Assembly: GCA_003117195.1 (NCBI GenBank)
Contig: BDSI01000026.1
Coordinates: 738,397-802,396 of the forward strand
DNA length: 64,000 nucleotides
From: Eudorina sp. 2006-703-Eu-15
Taxonomy: Eukaryota > Chlorophyta > Chlorophyceae > Chlamydomonadales > Volvocaceae
Reading direction: 5' to 3'
Positions 24,501 through 44,200 of this stretch are shown in pieces; the stretch's first letter is position 1, and every line of letters begins with the position of its first letter. Position numbers and translations under genes: made by a program. Below the pieces are notes generated by a model. That model was not told the DNA's origin. It saw only the letters and a list, made by a program, of their open reading frames with translations, and ran no database searches.

Positions 24501-24696
24501 ATGCATTCGTTCTGCAGAAGAAGCCCCGGGCGATGATGATCATGATGTGCAATACGGTATTTAAGAGCTTGTCGCATCGGGCAATAATTGCTAACTTTTG
24601 TTGCAGGCCAGGCAGCAGTCATCACTCACCATGTCGGGCAGAAGTGAACAAAAAAATCAACGGCAGGACTGCGAAATGCAGCCCGCTTTGGGCCAT
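16268..24696 (-). CDS. VMP/gametolysin-like QExxH metalloproteinase, copy 3
   Basis: Complete 13-exon gene, 741 residues. Exons: 24696-24630, 24390-24325, 24156-23875, 23192-22981, 22291-22121, 21536-21357, 20855-20751, 19734-19635, 18996-18848, 18209-18004, 17843-17778, 17302-17009, 16595-16268. The signal peptide is divergent (MAQSGLHFAVLPLIFLF). Exon 3 is 36-42 nt longer than in the paralogues. The active site is QEFV-HNIGLLH at residues 392-402: all ligand positions and the catalytic Glu are kept, while the residue before the first His is Val instead of Gly because exon 9 starts TC rather than GA/GG/GC. Then follow CTRAEYGDPSDPMG, the beta domain (ITVTLKSK, ATVTVCRF), DGIDNDCDGLVDMDDPDC and a roughly 90-residue tail of SPPPPSPRPPPP type, typical of volvocine HRGP linkers. 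Introns host two SINEs, an (AC)n tract and a G-rich repeat. Predicted active, secreted to the matrix; substrate unknown. Confidence 0.92.
17705..17748 (+). repeat. SINE family B 3' end
   Basis: GATCCCTCTGGGGTCCGCTG then TAACG and an ATTCATTCAT tail, in the intron between exons 17843-17778 and 17302-17009 of protease copy 3. Confidence 0.65.
18318..18592 (+). repeat. SINE family A copy, 5'-truncated
   Basis: Starts in a tRNA-like T-arm/box B (GGGATTCGAATCCCGGCTCC) with AT-rich DNA and no box A before it. It continues through GAGGCAATCCTGGCGCGCTG, GTTGATGAGATGAGGCGCCT, ACGAGCTATCTGGCCCGTTG and GGTCCACCTTGTAATGGC. It lies in the intron between exons 18996-18848 and 18209-18004 of protease copy 3. 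Confidence 0.8.
19034..19352 (+). repeat. SINE family A, near full length with tRNA-like head
   Basis: The head GTCGTCTAATGGGAAAGACA resembles a tRNA D-arm/box A, and GCGGTTCGACTCCCGGGCCC about 55 nt later fits box B (GGTTCGANTCC), the spacing of a tRNA. It continues with the same body as the 18318 copy and ends GGGTCAACCTTGTGACG. tRNA-headed SINEs are known from Chlamydomonas and Volvox. It lies in the active-site intron (between exons 19734-19635 and 18996-18848) of protease copy 3. Confidence 0.85.
20990..21033 (-). repeat. SINE family B 3' end
   Basis: On - it reads GATCCCTTTGGGGTCCGCTG, then TAACGTTCATTCATTC, inside the intron between exons 21536-21357 and 20855-20751 of protease copy 3. 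Confidence 0.65.
21549..21580. repeat. (AC)16 microsatellite
   Basis: Uninterrupted AC dinucleotide run, starting 13 nt outside the acceptor end of exon 21536-21357 of protease copy 3. Confidence 0.95.
22637..22716 (-). repeat. SINE family A 3' portion
   Basis: On - it reads CACCTACGAGCTATCTGGGC, CCGTTGGAACACCCGGTCGG, then GGGTCCACCTTGTAACGGTT ACAT. Intronic in protease copy 3. Confidence 0.75.
24160..24256. repeat. TTGGG/TCGGG tandem repeat
   Basis: About 95 bp of alternating GGGTT and GGGTC pentamers, G-rich on + and C/pyrimidine-rich on -. It begins immediately outside the acceptor of exon 24156-23875 of protease copy 3, so on the transcribed RNA it forms or extends the polypyrimidine tract. 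Confidence 0.9.
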
Positions 24697-25382
24697 GGCG
24701 CGAAGGTTGTTGACAGCTGACAAAAGGATACGCCAGACTCTGCGATATCCGAATTTCGAAGTGATTCGACCCTCTTCGATCTCTGTACGTCTTTATTTAT
24801 CGATCAACCAACCCGACTTTGCAACCCATTTGACAAGTCAAGAAACCTATAAATATTATACAAAACATATTAAATTTAAGTGTTTTACGTCTTCCTTCGC
24901 CGTTGACATCATTTTGCCGTACCAGTCGTTCAGGATCGTTCTGTATACCAAATCTAGCATTTATGACACGAGAAACCGAATCTGAGGAAAGTAACCGCAA
25001 AAAACGTCGCCGGCAACTCGATTCGCATTAGCCTGCATTTCATGCAGGTCAGCGCGAATTGATCCAGGCCGCGACGACAACCCCTATCACAACCTGCGCC
25101 GCAACCCCAGATAACATAATTTCATATATATTGAAAAGATTGTACATAACTTTGCTTGCTTCCAATGGTAGACTGAAAAGGAGCGATACCAGCACAAGAC
25201 ATTTGCATGAAGACCAGCTTGGCCAGCATGAATTATGGATCATTCAAATATTGAATAAGTGTTGAGTTTTGAAAAATCAGCACAAGCTTATTTAAAGGCT
25301 GAAGGTATTTCGTGCGACTAGCGTATTATCTTTGCGATAAATAATAAACATATGTAAAATAGGCATACCAGTTATAACTTTA

Positions 25383-25427
25383 AATCTCACAGGATTCGGC
25401 GCAAAGGTCGCACTTAAAACGGTCACA
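25383..25427 (+). pseudogene. Relic of protease beta-domain exon (family exon 12)
   Basis: The + strand reads NLTGFGAKVALKTVT. Copy 3 encodes NLTGFGSKVAAGSIT at the matching place in exon 17302-17009: 9 of the first 10 residues are identical and the DNA is clearly related. The similarity fades on both sides and no splice sites or further exons are recognisable. It lies about 0.7 kb upstream of the copy-3 start, in opposite orientation. Probably a degraded fragment of an inverted extra copy. Confidence 0.5.
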
Positions 25428-25904
25428 GATGGGGTGGGCGGTCCTGGGCGGTCAAGACACATATCAGATTTGCGTCCATTACGGGCAGCCACAGGCGCAA
25501 TCTAGTAAGATCATTTTAAGGCATTAACCATTCGCTGTTAGTTACCCCTTGTGTTGGGGGCTATGGGCCGCGTGCGTGCCTTCGATGTTCGGGAGACGGA
25601 GCGCTGTCGTTATCGTTCACGTCGTCGATCAACACGCACAGTCCCGCATATCTGCCGGCCTACTGCTGAAATCTTGCAGTTGAAATTTTCTTGACTCATC
25701 ATGACTTTTGTCATTGGCTCCAGATGTTGCCTTCCATCCCCGCCCTGGGTATTCTGCGTACGTAAATGTTTGGGTGTGCCCAGGGTTTGTTTCTGGGTTT
25801 GATGCTTCTTTTCTTTGATTCGTATCTTGTGCGCCTGTGTGGTTGTAATCGTCGGTATGTTTGGAGACGCGTTCGACGACCGTGGATTAGCTCCTGCTTG
25901 GGCA

Positions 25905-26043
25905 TTCCGTGTTTCGCAGCAGCGGGCTCACTCTCACGCCTCCAACCACCCACTGCACGACGTACCACGATGTAATAATATATAGGACTTGGGACATCCC
26001 GTGTTTCACAGTAGCGGGGACATCCCGTGTTTCACAGTAGCGG
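25905..26043 (+). repeat. Short minisatellite (CCGTGTTTCACAGTAGCGGG)
   Basis: Two adjacent copies of GGGACATCCCGTGTTTCACA plus GTAGCGGG at 25987-26043, and a third diverged copy (GGGCATTCCGTGTTTCGCAG) at 25900-25925. Confidence 0.75.
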
Positions 26044-27202
26044 GTTCGCGCTAAGTGTGTCTGTGATATGAAAAACACGCGGATATGTATCCATCGCCCA
26101 ACTTGTCCAGCGAGCATTTCCTCGCGTCATGATCATGCCAAGGTTGCATGTTGATCGGCAGCTCTCAGATACCACTGCTTCTGTAATTTGGGTGGCGTCA
26201 CGCACGGTCCGGCTCTCCGGCACCGGAATCTAACGGGCTCTGGAAGATTTGCCGTTCACGAGGTGCCCCTGGGGCATGCAGGTTGCACAGTCCGCTATGC
26301 GTACATGCGTGTATGGACGGTATCGACCCTAGATTCAGCAGCTGGTCGGAATCGTACTCCTGGGGATAATTATCATTTATATATATTGTAACATGTAACA
26401 CATGCACACACACATATATTGGAAGGTAAGGGTCGGTACTGAACGAGTTACCGTAAGAGCCCCGAGTAAACACATGCGCACGCAAGTGCCTGCTAGGTCT
26501 CGAAATACCCACCAACCAGACACCAGACGCGATGTCTATCCTGCGAGGCCGCTCAAATAACAAGCTGACGGTTGAGGTGCATACTGGCTCTCGTGCATGC
26601 ATAGCCGCCGTACATCCGCCGTACATCTGATGCGCCTCGGTAGGGTAGGGTGCGTGAGCACAGCGCTAAGCTGTGACTAACATAAAGGACGGTCCAAAAA
26701 TGCACGAAAACTAAAGAACTAAACCGATTCACCCTGAAACAACCCGTGCACACGCACACGCAAGACGGAACCGCGCGCTTCATGACACACGCGGGGTCGT
26801 CTGCCGTCTGCTGGTTTGCTGGGTCACAAGCGGGCAAGCGGGTCCGCAGCGCGCTCACACAATACCATGAGCGCGCGGCATACGTCGCCCCGCCCTCTCC
26901 CCCAAAACTGCTAGCCGATGGCCTGATCGCCACCATGACGCCACCCGGCTGTCAAAACACGTTTCCACGCCGCACGCATGTAAAGACCTGTAAGCTTCAT
27001 CTCGAGCGGGTGCGTGCCAGGCGCCGATAGATGCGTGCTTGCCTGCACGTGAGAACGGAGCACCTTTGCACCTTTGCGCTGGATGAAAAACATGACCGTA
27101 AATCGTGGGCGAACACAGACCATTGGTGCCAGCCGAAGTCACGCATTATTAATTTGGTGGGCGCGGCCGGGGCGGGATGGGGACTCTAGGCGACCGTAAT
27201 GC

Positions 27203-35839
<8,637 letters not shown>

Positions 35840-38265
35840 TTTTGCGGGGTGTCGCGAAATGCGAGCCGCCCGACAGCGACGAGATAAACCTCGTCAGGCT
35901 GGTTTTGAAATTTATATTCAATAATTTAATGTAACATTATACTATCTGTACCTTACATCATGACTTCACCTCGTTAAGAAATGGTCTCCGTAGCCCGTAC
36001 GAGTCGCTTCGCTTAGGACCGCCCGTTGCTCTCCCGCGCCATTCATCGTTTACGAACAGTAACTTTCTGTGTTAATGTAAAGGAAATAAATTTACAATAT
36101 AAGTTTAAGATACACTGGCCGTTTCCGGTATTGAACAATCACAGCGGCTGACACTCCAATAGTCATACGAACGACATTTATCATAAAAACGGCGAGCCAG
36201 CTCGCGACCGTGCAGGTCCATTACGGGATATATATTCTTAGAAATATTATAAGCTGTAGTTAGTGGCATCTTGTGGTAATGCAGTACCGTGTACTGTCCG
36301 GTCAGTCAGGCAGGCAGGCGATGCGTTCCGTACCTTTCGATGAGGCGAAATGTAATCGCAAAAGCATGCACAATGAAGTAGGAAACATTCTTTAGTTACA
36401 TCGTAATCATAACAAAATAAATCATGCTGCGCCTCGCCGCCCCAACTTAACCAGAGTGTTGGTCGGTGTTGCGGGTCGCTTGCTGGTGATCGCTTTCACA
36501 TACAGCCTGTAGCATCGATGGCTATGGCTGCTGTCATGCCAAACAGCCAGAGCGAGGGCTCTGATTTCGTGCCCTGCTAAAGGCGTTCCCGCAGACGATG
36601 TACGCGCACATGCTGTGCAGGCAGGCTGCACGCGCGTACGGCAATCCATGCACGCAGGTCCGTACGCCAACGACGGAACCACTTGCACCGGAACAATGTT
36701 GCACACTTATTAAAGAACAGGTCATGCACGCGCTCCTCCTCGTGCCAGCCCCCCATACGGTGATCGGTACATGTCTGCCACCTCAGCAGTGTTTCGTGGC
36801 GGCGGCCCCGGCACACTACTCTGTCCCCACGCGTGAACGACTCAGCGACGGCCAACGGGAGGCAGGCAGGGCGGGGCTCTGTAACATAACGCCTGAAACA
36901 CACACACGCAGCGCGCAGCGATCTATCGACGGACTTTCTTCCTCGCCCGTGTCAAACTCAGGACAAATTCTACCTGCAAGCGGTATGTATCGCTAGAATC
37001 GCTCGCTGCAGTACACCTGACGTATGCACGCTGCACGAAGTAAGTCCATTAACACCCCCAAGCCCTCGGGATCGGTGCGTAGAGTGTATCTCAAGAATCT
37101 TATAGCGGCTCTTGGGGTCTGTACCAATGTACCAAGATTTGCCTATAGATCAACACTTTAAGATGCATGCACGCATATAGGGCATATAGGTACTCCGTTC
37201 ATTCAGGGCTAGGCACGCCGGCAGGGGCCGTCAGCGACCAGGCACAACAGGTGCGCTGAAGGCGGCCTTGATCCGAGCACATGTCCAGTTGTCCCGCCCA
37301 TAAATGCGTAGTAAAGTGCTGTTTTTTAACAACCTAACAACGGATGAACTGGAAGGATTGAATAGCGGACTCGACCTGCCCGAAGAGCCATGCATCACGG
37401 GATGGAGCCATTGACTGATGGATCGATTGATCAATGACGCGGACCTGGGATGGATTCCGTCCAACGTGAAACCAGCCAAGGTTAGACCATCCTGACCTTT
37501 TTGATTTGACCGCATGCGTAACAGTGTGTGCGCCGATATCGATGCGGAGTCGGGGGCATGTCGTGGCTCGCCTGCGAATCCAGCCTGCTGCTCCTGCCTT
37601 TGGAAGTACGGAGCGAGAGGCGGTGAAGTACATCAGTGCATGGTAGATAGCCGGGGCGTCGAGCGCACACGTGTGCAGAAAGCTCGGCACACTTGGACAC
37701 CCGGCGGTCATCATCCGTTGATCCCAGGGCCGGCGGCGATGAGGCACGCATCACAGTGGAAGCTGAAACCAAATTGATGCCTGTCATGCAAGCCTGGGTG
37801 GTGCTTCTGCTCCTCACGCAGCCTCCAAGCTACCCTGTCAAGCTACCCTGTCGGCGAGCGCCCTGTTTACTTAGTGCATCTCAACCGTCCCCGCCGTCCT
37901 CCGTCCTCCCCCACCGACCGTCCCCACCGTCCCCACCGACCATTCCCCGTACGCATCTAGCTAGCGCGCACCGTCCACCCAACAGAGCGCAGAAGTAAGG
38001 CGAAGTCATCCGTTGATGTCTGTCATTCATCGGTCCCGGGCACAGCCGACGTTGCTGATCGTCGCACAGCGCGGCACGGATGTCCCCGTACAAATGAATG
38101 AATCAACCAACGTTACAGTGGACCCCGAAAATGTTGCCATATGTGATGCGATGACGCCAGGTGATGCCCGGTATGGCGTCCATGAGTCAGGTGGCTGCTG
38201 GCCGTGCCTACTTCTGCGCAGGGCTGCTGGCCGTGCCTACTTCTGCGCAGGGCTGCTGGCCGTGC
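35840..38265. other. Spacer between protease copies 4 and 5
   Basis: About 2.4 kb, moderately AT-rich at 35930-36420. No gene supported. It has the 5' flank of copy 4, a pyrimidine-rich CCGTCC repeat stretch at 37880-37945, a family-B 3' end on - at 38098-38130, and part of a 29-bp repeat reaching into the end of copy 5. Confidence 0.6.
38098..38130 (-). repeat. SINE family B 3' end supplying a TGTAA
   Basis: On - it reads TTCGGGGTCCACTGTAACG followed by a degenerate ATTCATT tail. Its TGTAA is about 150 nt past the stop codon of protease copy 5, in the right orientation to act as that gene's polyadenylation signal. Confidence 0.55.
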
Positions 38266-38283
38266 CTACTTCTGCGCAGGGCG
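38193..38283. repeat. 29-bp tandem repeat spanning the stop of copy 5
   Basis: Three tandem copies of GCTGCTGGCCGTGCCTACTT plus CTGCGCAGG. The last codons and TAG stop of protease copy 5 lie in the first unit met by its mRNA; the other two units form the start of its 3' UTR. Confidence 0.95.
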
Positions 38284-41200
38284 CGGCGGGCGGGGAGCCC
38301 TCGGTGGGCGAGGGACGCGAGGGACGCGCGGGCTGCGCGGCACGTGTGGCGGCGGGCGGGGCGAAGGCGGCCGGCGGATTTCGAAGAAGCGCAGCGGCGG
38401 CGGCCTCCGAGGTGGTGGCGGCGGCGACGACGGTCGTAGCGGTGACGGTGGCGACGGGCGCAGCGACGGGTTGCAGTCCAGGTCATCCATGTCCGTCACG
38501 CCGTCACTGGGGGACGACAGGTCGCGTGGCCAAAGGCACGTCAAGGGCACAAAACCACGAGTCCAAATCGTCAAAAGATCATTGATTGGTACCGTACGCA
38601 CGAAGGAGACGCGCACCGGGAAGCACATTCCGGTGAACCCCGCGGGTTCTCGCTTCTCGGTGACAGCCGTAGCTTACTTCCTTGCCACTCACTGCATCAA
38701 CGAATAAATATTGCCTGTCCTGCCACCTGTTGTAGCTTTACCTGATACCTTCCCCGTTAGCATTATTACTTGTCGCAAGTCATTGCACATTGCATTATAA
38801 CATCGTCAGTACCCGTATGATGCCGTACAGCCGCCGCCCATGTTAAGCCACGTCACACGCCACCGCATCGTTGGCAACCTGACAAACGGTACAGCCCTGC
38901 CCCCACCCACACACAGGCACGCAACCCACCAATCATTGTCGATGCCGTCCTGGCAGTTGTCCTCCGTCCTACGCAGGAAGCGGCAGACGGACACCGTGGC
39001 GTTCTGGCTGCTGGCGGCCTTGATGGACACGTTGAGCCCTCCCACGACGCCCGGCAGTGTCTGTACAAAGAACCTGATGTCGTTTCTCAGCGCCAAGGAC
39101 AAGTTCGATATCAGCACGGGCGGGGTGTTGATGTTGGTGGGCACGCCGTTGGCCGTGTCGTTGTACTCGTGGATCCTGCGGTTGGTACGGCAGGCGGTAC
39201 GGCAGGCGCGGCGCGGCACGCATTGGGTGCTGGGACGGGACGGGGCGAGCGGACGACAGCGTTGAACGAGGTGCAAGGGCCAGGAGTGCCGCTTCTGTAA
39301 ACAGCAGGCATACATCGGACGGAGTACGCGGCTACTGAAGAGCAGGCGGGGGCCCCGAGCCATCAAAGAGCGACAGCGGCTTAACCCGCTCTCTCCGCCA
39401 TGACAATCATTTATTCATTCACCCATTCATTAGTTCAATAATTGATTTGTACCCCTAGAAGGACGCCTGCTTACCAGACCCGGCCGGAAGTCCGCAGGCC
39501 AGAGTCGTACACCCCGACGTTGCTTTGTTTCACTCTGTGAGGCACAGTTCCGTCCACGGTCAAGGTTAAGGGACGTTCAGGAGATGGAAGAACTCCGGAG
39601 GGCTATGTAGTAAGGAACTGATTACCGACCGACTGACCGACCGACGGATCCATCTTCTATAACCGTTGCGAGGTGGACCCTGGACCAATCGATCATTCGT
39701 CAGCGCTGGCCAGCTAAGACAACCGCACACACCCCAGACGACGACCCGTGGCGGCCATCGTCAACATGGCTCCGAGTCCCTACACACCCACTGCTCCACA
39801 ACTTCACCTTCACACCTCTTAAGTGCCATTCAGGGTTTCAGATTTGAGACCGACCCTTGATGGTGGCTCGCGAGCCCCTGTCGACTTCCCAGACTACGGG
39901 CCCCTGCCGGGGACGGCAGCCGGTCTTGGCTGTGGTGGTGGTGGCTAACTCTCCCTGAGCGGGCTTTATCCTTCGCTATGACTGGTCCCCATTATTGGGG
40001 AGGCTCCCTGGTAGATTGGGTGCCGGGTAGGTGTGCTTCGGTGCATTTGTGCAGCCTGTCCGGTGCGCCACGGTGGCACGGTTTCGTTTGTGGCGAGGAG
40101 GCTATGTATGGCTGTCACCGATGACCCGCGGGGTCCTTCCTGTGAACCTCCACTAATATTTTTGTTTGGTGCCCAACGCAACATCCTTGCAGGCATACCG
40201 ATGCGACTGCCCGGAGACACCTTGGATTATAGTGCCGGGCGGCAGGCAGCAGTAATGCGCGTCGGTCGTCATACCTGTACGACACGAAGAGCGCGCGCTG
40301 CGGCGACCTGACCGTGTTGGTCGAGTTGTTGGTCGCGTCGGTCACGATGCGAAGCATGTTCCTCTTGGTCAGCGCGGCCGGCGGTAGCGTGAAATCACGC
40401 GGGATGCCCGGCACCAGGTCGGACACGGCGCTGATGTGCCCGCCGGCGATGGGCGACGCCCAGCCCGCCTTGTAGGACTGTGCATGTGGAGGCACGGCCC
40501 AACACAAAAGGGAGGTCAGCTAAGAAGTGTAAAACATTATGATTGCTTATATCCTCTAGATATTCAACCCTACCATGTCCGCGTGCGTTCGTTGCTGTTA
40601 TTATATAACGACAGCAGCATACATGCATCACAGCCACCCTGCCATCCCGTCTGCAGCAAGTACATATCGGGGGTTCATCACTGCGGACCCCGTTGCCGTA
40701 GTACTGCCGTAAAACAGGCCCAAGGGTCGGTCGATCTGCGCGCACCTGCGGCGCGTTGAAGCACACGACGCCCTTGTCGACATTGTCGGCAAACGTATAG
40801 CCCATGGGGTCCGTGAAATCACCGTATTCGTCCCTGTCACAAACTCCATTGGCGGAGCACCGTCGAGCACTCGAGTGCGCCAGACCGATGTTATGTCCTG
40901 TGCATGGGATGGACGGAGAAATGGCCCAAGCAAACACGTGCATGGGATCGAGGATGTGCGTGAGTTCTGATCGGGCGTGCCGGGTGCTTATTAGTAAATT
41001 GTTACAGCGGACCCCGCGGATCATCGGTGCTGTGGCGAAGACAGAAGTCCGCACTCTCCGGGGATGAGGCTGCCACTGACAGGCGCGCGCCGAGCCCGCG
41101 TGTGAAACATATCCAAAGGCTAATCCCTCCGCGGATGCGCAATCTGGCACCGGGCTTCGTTGCACTATGCGTTCTGGGAACGAAAGGACTAATGATGGGC

Positions 41201-44200
41201 ATCTGCTGGGTCCGCTATCACGCAAGGGGGCCGCGGGGTCCATGTATGCGACACCGACCAAAGGTTGATTGGTTCGGATTTCGCATTGCAGCCGACTCTC
41301 CGTCCGGCCATTCCCAAGCGAACATTATTCTCACCCCGCCCGACGAGTGTCCCTGGTCCCCGCGATTAAGAATCCCTCGATGACTTCACGGCCAGCTAGC
41401 TGGCAGCCGTCCACCTACCCAGCTCCTGGAAGACCACAGGCAGGTCCATGCGGGTGTCTGTAGGGTAGGGGTTGATCCAGGTATAGCAGTCCTGGTTCTC
41501 GGCGCATCCCATCATGGCCTGTGGGGATACATGCACGTCGGTGTTAGCCGTGAGGATGGGTGCGTGCCTAGGAGTGGTGGTGCGTGTACGGCAGCTTGAG
41601 AGGCCAACCAAGCACCCCAGTCAAGCGCTATGATGCAATATACACACAGACATACAGCCGTACAGACAGCAGATGAACCGGCAGACACACAGACATACAG
41701 CCGTACAGACAGCAGATGAACCGGCAGGCAGCCCGTGTACAGAACTTACCAGGCCCGCGAAACCGGCGATGTTGGCAAACCAGTTGAACGGAAAGATGAA
41801 GATTTTGCGGCGGTAGCTCCCCCACTTACTGGCGACGGTGGGGTTGTTCACCTGCGGTGCAAGACGAAATCCATCCCGACCAGCAGGTACGGAAGGCACA
41901 AGGGGGAATCCGCAATGTCTTTCGCGACTATCGATGGCGTCAGTCATCATTAGTAACGATGTTACATAATAATATTTATGTATATATACCCTATATTGAA
42001 TACTTATCAACATTAATAATATTATAAAATATAATTATATTATAATTATAAAACATATTTGGTGATAATTTGTATAATAAGCCTAGCTAACGACCCGCCG
42101 AACATCAGACGGCGGGCCGGCTCCGTTCTTGACGCGCTCTTTGCAACATACAGCGTTCATTCGGCAGGACGCATCAACATCGTGCGTCTCGGTTCGTTTT
42201 CGTTAACTCGCCGTCGTTGCATTTTTCATGATAAATGAAGACATGCGAGGGACGCAGCGCGCCCGAGCACGACCCCGAGCGAGCCATGTAATCGTTACAA
42301 GGCGGACCCTTAGTGCCATGCAGCCTCGAGCCATGCCCCAACATAAACTCACCCGCAGCCAGTTCCTGGCCACCTCCGGCAAGCCCCAAAGCTCGTTTTC
42401 CAAGTTGGCTCCATTGCCACTGCCGTTTTTCAGGTTGTAAGTGCCCCTGCTGATGTTGCCCACGCAGGGAATGTCGAGCTCAAAAACCGGGTTGTTCTCG
42501 CGCTTGAAGTTGATTTGGCCGAAGGAGCAGACCTGCGGCACACACGCGTGGAAGCGCGGATGCAGTGGTGCGTGAACGCGTGTGGTGTGCGTGCGTACCC
42601 AACTACCCATGCCGCACGTACACGTGTGTTTTCGAATCCATGTTTGGCATTCAAGCCGCTAAACTCGCTCCAGAGGACCTGGACGCATGGAATGCCGCAG
42701 TGGCGAACGGCTGCTGATGGTTGGCGTGCACGCAATCACGCGACTAGACCCCACGCAGATAACTCGCGCGTGCGACACCCGAACGTGGGGCTCCCAAGCA
42801 AGGGCTCATCATCAGGTAAGCGCCCTTACGCCGCCCCCGCTAACCCCGCCCGGCTTCGGACATGTAGTTGCACCTCACCCGGGGAACGTCCCTCAAAACC
42901 TCTCAAACACCACTAGTTCTGCCATTCTCTTGAACCCCTGTACTGAACATGATGTTGCACTCCATGACCGATGACCCCGCGGGGATCCTTTGCAACACGC
43001 GGCGGCACATGCCAGCAGCACGCACCTGACCCACGGGTCCGTCCACTCTCTCGTCGGTATCACGGCACAAAGCAACAGGTCACATGCACAAATCAACGCT
43101 CCTGTTGCAATATAACTCACATTGTAGTAGCGCTGCAGGGTTGCGACCACGGGCGCACTGTCGCCGTTGTCGTACCACTGATTGCGGACGGTGTCCGTGG
43201 TGTAAGTGGTCTTCAAACCGCACGAGCTGCTTCTGACCACAAAAGTGAGCGATGTGAACTCTTGCGGCTGGCCGTTGATTACAAACATATCCTGCCAGCA
43301 AGCAATGAAAGGAAAGAAGCAGCCGGGGACAACCGTAAGTACTCGGGGCTGGAAGCAAGCCTTAGAGGATCACAATCAAATGATAACGATGCCCTTGGTC
43401 CCATCTGCTGTACGACAGTGTCGTACGGGAATGATGTGGAGCTTCACGCGTCAGTGCACTGTATGCATGAAAGCGCAAACCCACACACGGCCCGCCCCCT
43501 GCCGCCGCACGCGGTGGACGATTCCCGCCCAAGCATGTATTAAGGGGGCCGCCGATGTTAGGGTTGGGAGTCGGCGGGGGTCACCAGTACTTTGTTCACG
43601 CAGGTACCCGCCTGCTGCCCCTATCCGTGTGACCAGGCCCCCGAAACCATTTCCCGGTATGTAGCCGGATACATTAGCCCGTACCGCTACCGTGGCACAA
43701 GCAAGGTCACCTCCGGACTAGGAGTCTAGGACCCGACTCGGACCCGACTGCAGAGCCGGGCTGTCCAACCGCGACTTCCCAATTCTCAATCATTGTCACG
43801 TTCGGTAAATAAGAACATACACCCCGCCGGGCTTCTCATTAAGTCCACCCCGCCTCACACAGGATTTGCGCATCTGTTAGGGCACTCCCACAACATACAC
43901 ATCGGCGGCCGCCGCCGACGGCCCTCGTGCATGGCGATGGAAACACCGCCGCCGACGCACCTTTGCGGGGTTCTTGCCGACAACGACCAGGTTGTCCGAT
44001 CGTGGCACTTGGTTTACAGCCGTGACGCCCAAGGTCTTGAGGAGGCTGGTCAGGGTCGACACCTCCTGCAGGGTGCGGCGGGTGCCGTGGAAGTCCAGCA
44101 CCATGCGCCGGGCCGCCTCGTGCCGCTCGCTCAGAAGCCGGCGGCGGCCGCTGCCGCCACCTGGACGGCGGCAACGGGGTAAGCAACGCCGTACGGAGGC

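Larger units (their letters stand above)
24697..27202. other. Spacer between protease copies 3 and 4
   Basis: About 2.5 kb. No complete gene recognised. It contains a short relic of a protease exon on + (25383-25427), a small tandem repeat at 25905-26043, and otherwise non-coding sequence: the 5' flank of copy 3 and the 3' flank of copy 4. Confidence 0.6.
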
